A stretch of DNA of 64,000 bases from Bettongia penicillata ogilbyi (lineage: Eukaryota; Chordata; Mammalia; Diprotodontia; Potoroidae), in assembly GCA_023548195.1 (NCBI GenBank), contig JAJHZJ010000009.1, positions 7,152,215-7,216,214 on the forward strand, in the 5' to 3' direction. The position numbers and the translations under genes are program-made. The first letter of the stretch is position 1. Each line of letters starts with the position of its first letter. Under the pieces are notes generated by a model, which worked only from the letters and a program-made list of their open reading frames with translations, was not told where the DNA came from and did not search any database. Below are positions 57,963-64,000 of this stretch, in pieces.

Positions 57963-58069
57963 TGTTACATTTTCTTAATTTTTTTAGTTTTTATTAATTT
58001 TATTACCTCTTTTAAATATTACTTTGTTTTTAAAACAAACAAAGAACTGGATTACCTAGGTCCCAGTTT

Positions 58070-58612
58070 TTTTATTTTTAGTTTTCAACATTCACCTTTA
58101 CAAGATTTTGAGTTTTAAATTTTCTCTCCCTCTCCTTCCCCCTCCCCAAGATGGTGTGCAATCCGATATAGGCCATACATATATTAATATTAAACATATT
58201 TACACATTAGTCATGTTGCAAAAAAGAATTAAAATCAAATGGAAAAACCATGAGAAAGAAAAAAAAACCCTAAAGGAAAAATAGTATGCTTCAATCTGTA
58301 TTCAGACTCTACTTCTTTCTCTGGATGTGGATACTGTTTTCCATCATGAGCCTTTTGGAATTGTCTGAGATCATTGTATTGCGGAGGACAGCTAAGTCTG
58401 TCAAAGTTGATCATCGCACAGTGTTGCCATTAACGTGTTTAATGTTCTGGTTCTGCTCACTTCACTCAATATCAGTTCATACAAGTCTTTCCAGGTTTTT
58501 CTGAAGTCCATCTGCTCATCATTTCTTATGGAGCAAAAGTATTCCATTCCATTCATAATATTATCTTTTGAAATGAGGCATGGCCCTTGGTCTTTCTTAT
58601 CTTGTGACTTTA
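58070..58612 (-). mobile_element. L1 3' end, minus strand
   Basis: TTCAACATTCACCTTTACAAGATTTTGAG, GGTGTGCAATCCGATATAGGCCATACATA, CTTCAATCTGTATTCAGAC, CTTCACTCAATATCAGTTCATAC, TTTCTTATGGAGCAAAAGTATTCC: the best-preserved ordinary L1 tail here. Confidence 0.88.
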
Positions 58613-59335
58613 TATTTTAATTTTATTTTAATTTCCCACATATATATTTTAATTTTTTTATTTTAATTTCCCACATCACTCCACCCTTTTGGACTTCTCT
58701 ATCATGCTTCTACACTTGGCACCTTTCTCCCTGCCCCCTGCTTTTTAATCTCCTCTTGTGCATTGTCCTCCTTCATGTCAAGGGACAAGGGACCCCATGA
58801 ACTTGTTTTCTTGAGTAGCCCTATTTTCCAGAGATGAAACCCCCATGAACTAACTTGATAGTGATCATTTTGCAGTTGGACTGGTTTGAAACTGAGTCAG
58901 CTGCAACGTAGCTTTAGTCGAATCCAGGCTGACAAACTGTGCAGGTAGGACCCTTGCAGAGAGTTCCCTAGGAGGCAAAGGGGCCTACCCTCTTGCTCTC
59001 CCTAACCCTCTATTGCTCCTTCTCCCTTTTCAGGCCAGCCCCGCATTGGGAAGGAATGGCCATAAGAACTCCCCTTTCTGCTGTAACCCTAAATACCCAA
59101 GGCCTTGCCTTTATCATTGACCTCCTTTGTACTTTACAAGAGGAGACCTAACTTGCATGTTTCTGCTTTCTCTTGTCATGCAAAGATTGGCCCACAGTAG
59201 GTCCTTGCCCAAGCTCCACTTAATGGCTGTATTGTGGGCCCTCCAGCCTTAGAGTGAATGTTAGTTGTCACAGTTTTTCTTTGGAAGAGCAACCCTGAGG
59301 GTATTCCCCTCCCAGCTTGATTTTTTTCTTTCTTT
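58613..59335. other. unassigned sequence with short tandem duplication
   Basis: TTTTATTTTAATTTCCCACAT occurs at about 58621-58641 and again at 58656-58676. The rest (to 59335) is not recognised. It has LTR-like texture, with a pyrimidine tract at 59320-59342, but no diagnostic ends. Confidence 0.35.
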
Positions 59336-59339
59336 TTTT

Positions 59340-59662
59340 TTTTCTAATTAAAGGGGCCATCTCTTGAATCACTTCTTAAAGAGACCTATTCACTGAATGG
59401 GCTTTACCTCACTCTAAGTGAGCACCAGAAAAGGCCTTAGCCTAAAAGCCAGGGCCTCCCATTGCATCCTGGGCCATCTCCAGTCATCCTGATGAATATC
59501 TGATCACTGGATCCAGAATGTCTCTGGAGGAGAAAGAGAGGCTGGTGACCTTGCGCAGCCCTCCCTCCCTCAAATCAAAGGGAACTGCAAATCATGTCAT
59601 CACCTCCTTGATGTCATGGGCCTCTTTGAAAACCAAGGACAAACACAACAACAACCTTTTGC
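59340..59662 (+). mobile_element. RTE-derived SINE (MAR1 type)
   Basis: GCATCCTGGGCCATCTCCAGTCATCCTGATGAATATCTG, TCTCTGGAGGAGAAAGAGAGGCTGGTGACC, AATCATGTCATCACCTCC, CTTTGAAAACCAAGGACAAACACAACAAC. The right end matches the RTE 3' terminus, and the middle matches the RTE 5' end. Confidence 0.85.
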
Positions 59663-59724
59663 TTTCTGTTGTAATAAAATGTTACTTCTTAAGTCTTTTG
59701 GAGTTATGACTATGGGTTAACAGC

Positions 59725-59848
59725 CATTAGATTCTTGAGGGCAGGTACAGTCTTCTTCCTTTTTTTTTTTTTTTGTATTTGTACCCCCAGGGCTTAGCAT
59801 AGTATGCCCATGCATAAAAAGTGGTTATTTACTGACTGTTTCTTGGAT
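59725..59848 (+). mobile_element. L2 3' tail
   Basis: ATTAGATTCTTGAGGGCAGGTACAG, a T run, TATTTGTACCCCCAGGGCTTAGCATAG. Confidence 0.7.
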
Positions 59849-59859
59849 AGCAGAGATTT

Positions 59860-60470
59860 AATGCAAATATTTTACCCATTCAATAAGTTTTCTTTTTCTA
59901 GGTACATTGATTTCATTTGTTATGCAATTGTATGCAATTAAAAAAACAACTGGCCATTATCTTTTATCATCTCCTTTATCCCTTGTTTGGGTAAGAATCC
60001 CTTCCTTCCTCCCCAGGAGCAAAAATTATGAAAAGCACCTTGTCTCATTTTCTTTTACTATTTTTATCTAAATTTCCTTCCTTTCTGCCATACTTAGGTT
60101 GTGTATCCTCTCAGTGTTTACTGTAGTATATGGTATAAGATGCTGACCTAAATCTAACTTCTATCAAAATGCTTTCAAATTTTGTCAGTAGTACTTTTTG
60201 AAAAGGGAATCCTTCTCCCAGTAATTTATGTCATTGAGTTTATAAAATCCTGGCAAATTACTTTCAAGTCTTGCTTTTCTGGTTGGTTCAACGGATTGCC
60301 TTCTTTTTTAAACATAGTACTAAATACTGTTAATTATTGTTACCTAATATGCTTTTACAGCATAGTTTGATATTTGATACAGCTAGGGCCTATTTGTAGA
60401 TACTGTTTACCTTATTTCTCTTAATATTTTTAAGCCCCTTTTCAGTCCATTTGAATTTTACTTACTTTCT
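59860..60470 (-). mobile_element. old L1 3' region, minus strand
   Basis: Degraded but ordered match to reversed L1 3' sequence (ATTAATTATTGTTACC.., GCTTTTACAGCATAGTTTGATATTTGATACAGC). Confidence 0.5.
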
Positions 60471-60477
60471 TTGCATT

Positions 60478-60790
60478 GGGGCAGGTAGGTGGTACAGTGG
60501 ATAGAGCACCAGTGCAGGGGTCAGGAGGACCTGAGTTCAAATTTCACCTCAGACACTTGACACCCACCAGCTGTGTGACCTTGGGCAAGTCACTTAACCC
60601 CAATTACCTCATCCTGGGTCATCTCCAGTCATCCTGATGAATATCTGGTCACTGGATTCAGATGGCTCTGGAGGAGAAGTGAGGCTGGTGACCTGCACAG
60701 CCCTCCCTCACTCAAAACAAAGTCAAGTGCAAGTCATGTCATCACTTCTCTGATGGAATGGTCTTCGGCAATGAAGGATGAACACACATA
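60478..60790 (+). mobile_element. complete MAR1-type SINE: tRNA head plus RTE-derived body
   Basis: Head: GGGCAGGTAGGTGGTACAGTGGATAGAGC (A-box region), GAGTTCAAATTTC (B-box), CTGTGTGACCTTGGGCAAGTCAC. Body from about 60610: TCATCCTGGGTCATCTCCAGTCATCC.., ending GGTCTTCGGCAATGAAGGATG. It is the clearest full-length copy in the window; its internal polymerase III boxes appear largely intact. Confidence 0.93.
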
Positions 60791-61670
60791 CTTTCTCTGC
60801 ATTATTTTTTTTATAAAAGGCTATAATCACACATAAATGCTAGGGAGGTACTCTCTGATGATGGAGAAATTTCCTTTGCAAAGTAGAGCAAGGAAACTAG
60901 ATCACCAGTCTGGTTGAGGCCAGAATCTGCCGCCTTTGGTGGAGAAAACGCTTTGGTCTTTTTCCTGATGTTTTACCTCTTCTCTCGTCACTTTTTAGAT
61001 CAGAAATCATCAGTCTCTTGAGCCCTGAATACAGTATAGATGCTATAGCCATATGATAGATGCTATGGCCATATGATAGAGGACAAATTTGGACAAAGAA
61101 AAAGAAGAGAATGGGAAGAGAGGAGTAAGTAAAGAAGAATGGATAAAAGGGGAAAAGGTTGAGCCATTTAGGGTATAGAGTAGTAGAGAGAGATCTGCAG
61201 AAACTGATAAGCCACAGTGTCAGTTCCAGTGCTGTAGTATATTTCCAGATTGCCTGTCCCATGTTAGAATTGCTTTTCTTATCTCATAATTCTCTTCTGT
61301 CTCATTTGTAAATCTCCCACAAGCAAAATGTCACTCAGGAAAGATACAGAAATAGATTTAAGTTTAAGGAGTGACTTCACACAATATGGTCCAACCTCTA
61401 TTCCTTATGTAAAGGACTCAGAGAAAATTGTCATCATAACAGTGTAATTATTATTAAAAAGAGGGAACTGTAAACCCCCTCATAGGTACATCTCTAGTCC
61501 CTATACACACACACCACTGAGCTAATAAGAATTAATATAAAGTGGACATAATTGACTATGTTGGGTGGTGTGTGTCTTTGATATCCCTCATAGATGTCAG
61601 ATGTAATCAGGTTCCAGAGTTTGGCTGTATGGACTTATGAGAATTGCAAGCCAAGGTGTTGTCCAACTAT
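60791..61670. other. unassigned sequence
   Basis: A 20-bp tandem duplication (AGATGCTATRGCCATATGAT) lies at about 61037-61077. A 121-codon minus frame through 60897-61262 has no recognisable domain. Confidence 0.4.
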
Positions 61671-61675
61671 AATCC

Positions 61676-61925
61676 AATGTATAAGCCAAGATGGTACAGT
61701 ACATGGAGCACTAGACTTGGAACCAGGAAGGACTCATCTTCAGGAGTTCAAATCCACCCTCAGACACTTAGTAGCTCTGTGACCGTGGTCAAGTCATTAC
61801 ATCTTGTTTGCCTAAATTTCTCATCTTTAAAATGAGCTAGAGCAAGAAATGGCAAACCATTGTGGTATCTTTGCCAAGAAACTCCAAATGGAGTCACAAA
61901 GAGTTGGACACCACTGAATGATTAA
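61676..61925 (+). mobile_element. tRNA-derived SINE (SINE1/WALLSI type)
   Basis: AAGATGGTACAGTACATGGAGC, GAGTTCAAATCC, GTGACCGTGGTCAAGTCATTAC, ATGGCAAACCATTGTGGTATC, GAGTCACAAAGAGTTGGACACC. Confidence 0.9.
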
Positions 61926-62116
61926 ATGAAGACAACCACAATCTAAGGAGACAGTTAGGGTGCCTCTTGCTTGGAGGGTAATGACCTTGAGTGGGGAGTT
62001 CAGAACAGAGCCAGAGTAGTAGCATAGTGTGGAGAGAGGTCCTATGGAATACTAAGAACACCTTTGTTCACCAGGGTAGAGGGGACATCAGTGGCTAGAG
62101 TAGAAGCTTCAGATAA

Positions 62117-64000
62117 TTTTTTTTTTAATATAAATTTATTTATTTAACTTTTTACATTCATTTTCACAAAATTTTGGGTTCCAAAATTTCTCCCCATTTA
62201 TACCCTCCCCCCACCCCAAGACACCGAGCATTCTAATTTCCCCTATCACCCTTATCTGCCCTCTCTTCTATCATCCCTCCCTTCTCTTGTCCCCATCTTC
62301 TCTTTTGTCCTGTAGGGCCAGATGACTTTCTATTCCCCATTAACTGTATTATTTCCTAGTAGCAACAACAATACTCAACAGTTGTTCCTAAAACTTTGAG
62401 TTCCAAACTCTCCCCATCCCTCCCTCCCCACCCATTCCCTTTGGGAAGGCAGGCAATTCAATATAGGCCATATCTGTATAGTTTTGCAAATGACTTTGAT
62501 AATAGTCGTTTTGTGTAAGACTAACTATATTTCCCTCCATCCTATCCTGCCCCCCCATTGTTTCTATTCTCTGTTTTGATCCTGTCCCTCCCCAAGAGTG
62601 TTGGCTTCAAATTGCTCCCTCCTCCCATTGCCCTCCCTTCCATCATCCCCCCCACCCTGCTTATCTCCTTCTCCCCCACTTTCCTGTATTGTAAGATAGG
62701 TTTTCATACAAAATGAGTGTGCATTTTATTCCTTCCTTTAGCTGAATGTGATGAGGGTAAACTTCATGTTTTTTTCTCAGCTCTTTTTCCCTCCACTAAA
62801 AAGTCTCCTTCTGGCCTCTTGAATGAGAGATAATTTACCCCATTCCATTTCACCCTCTCTCCTCCCACTACATTTCTCTGTCACCATTTACCATAATTTA
62901 TTTTAAGATATGGTCCCATCCTATTCAATTCACTCTGTGCTCTCTGTCTCTGCGTGTGTGTGCATGCACACGTGTACATGTGTGTGTCTGTGTGTGTGTA
63001 GTTCCACCAAATACCCAGATACTGCAAAGTTTTAAGAGTTGCAAATATTGTCTTTCCATGTAGGAATGTAAACAGTTCACCTTTGGTAAGTCCCTTATGA
63101 CTTCTCTTTGCTGTTTGCTTTTTCATGCTTCTTCTCATTCTTGTGTTTGAAAGTCAAATTTTCTTTTCAGCTCTGGTCTTTTCATCAAGAATGCTTGAAA
63201 GTCCTCTATTTCATTGAAAAACCATATTTTCCCCTGAAGTATTATACTCAGTTTTGCTGGGTAGGTGATTCTTGGTTTGAGTCCTAGTTCCTTTGACTTC
63301 TGGAATATCCTATTCCACGCCCTTAATGTAGAAGCTGCTAGATCTTGTGTTATCCTGATCACATTTCCACAATACTGGAATTGTTTCTTTCTAGATGCTT
63401 GCAATATTTTTTCCTTGACCTGGGAATTCTGGAATTTGGCCACAATGTTCCTAGGAGTTTCTCTTTTTGGATCTCTTTCAGGTGGTGATCGATGGATTCT
63501 TTCAATACTTATTTTGCCCTCTGATTCTAGAATCTCAGGGCAGTTTTCCTTGATCATTTCATGAAAGATGATGTCTAGGCTCTTTTTTTGATCCTGGCTT
63601 TCAGGTAGTCCCATAATTTTTAAATTGTCTCTCCTGGATCTATTTTCCAGGTCAGTTGTTTTTCCAATGAGATATTTCACCTTATCTTCCATTTTTTCAT
63701 TCTTTTGGTTTTGTCTGGTGATTTCTTGGTTTCTCATAAAGTCATTAGCCTCCATCTGTTCCATTCTCATTTTGAGAGAACTATTTTCTTCAGTGAGCTT
63801 TTGAACCTCTTTTTCCATGTGGCTAATTCTGCTTTTGAAAGCATTCTTCTCCTCATTGGATTTTTGAACCTCTTTTATCAATTGAGTGAGCCTATTTTTC
63901 AAGGTGTTATTTTCTTCAGCATTTTTTTGGGTCTTCTTTAGCAAGGTATTGACCCATTTTTCATGCTTTTCTTGCATCTCATTTCTCTTCCCAGTTTTTC
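62117..64000 (-). mobile_element. second HAL1-type element, cut by window edge
   Basis: Very similar to the 28.4-31.2 kb element in the same orientation: same A/T-rich end at 62117, same duplicated tail module and (GT)n region (62955-63000), same junction into ORF1. The 5' part lies beyond the window. The ORF1-to-3'-end distance is about 1.02 kb versus 1.01 kb in the first copy. Confidence 0.9.
63135..63977 (-). pseudogene. HAL1/L1 ORF1, frameshifted, partial
   Basis: Two hundred and eighty open codons covering coiled coil, RRM-like and C-terminal domains, closely matching the first copy. Compared with it, a 4-bp deletion of a TCTC unit near 63978 breaks the frame upstream, and a 9-bp in-frame deletion near 63323 removes three residues before AWNR. 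The upstream start codon lies beyond the window. Confidence 0.88.

Noticed and set aside
60897..61262. 121-codon minus-strand frame with a hydrophobic stretch
   Set aside because: No family recognised; low-complexity Phe/Leu content comes from AAG/GAA-rich sequence.
1..64000. CRISPR array, bacterial operon, phage or plasmid features
   Set aside because: The sequence is vertebrate nuclear in character. The regular repeats found are minisatellites or microsatellites without spacer structure.

Overview
This window looks like vertebrate nuclear DNA, almost certainly from a marsupial. It is AT-rich and CpG-poor outside one island, has no dense coding, and is packed with interspersed repeats. The diagnostic mix is tRNA-derived SINEs of the opossum/wallaby type, MIR-family SINEs, SINEs built from the ends of an RTE retrotransposon, RTE and marsupial-type L1 copies, L2/CR1 tails and solo LTRs. 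The species cannot be fixed from sequence alone. No intact host protein-coding gene can be supported. The only strong sign of a host gene is a CpG island with promoter motifs near 52.8-53.5 kb.

Layout. 0-3 kb: a decayed endogenous-retrovirus-like element on the minus strand (LTR, leader, envelope-like remnants), plus an unexplained open frame running off the left edge. 3-8 kb: two L1 3' ends and a 5'-truncated RTE copy. 8-27 kb: mostly unassigned sequence holding L2 tails, MIR and tRNA SINEs, L1 tails, several candidate solo LTRs and simple repeats, including a 274-bp CTTT tract. 27-32 kb: an old full-length 7SL RNA retropseudogene, an RTE-derived SINE, and a complete 2.78-kb ORF1-only L1 (HAL1-type) with target-site duplications. 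32-36 kb: ordinary repeats. 36-45.7 kb: a degenerate array of at least four copies of one unknown unit, interrupted by L1 fragments, a SINE and an LTR that holds an open frame. 46.6-51 kb: an L2 tail and a near full-length but dead RTE element. 51.4-52.4 kb: three diverged tandem copies of a second unknown unit. 52.8-53.5 kb: the CpG island. 53.6-62 kb: CR1/L3, L1, SINE and unassigned sequence. 62.1-64 kb: a second HAL1-type copy cut by the window edge.

How the parts relate: the HAL1 copies lack their own reverse transcriptase and would have needed a partner L1. The RTE-derived SINEs would have used RTE machinery, of which the 47-51 kb copy is a disabled relative. The repeats are nested: HAL1 inside an LTR, an LTR and SINEs inside an L2, an L2 tail inside a MIR. 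Element boundaries without stated duplications are estimates good to a few tens of bases.
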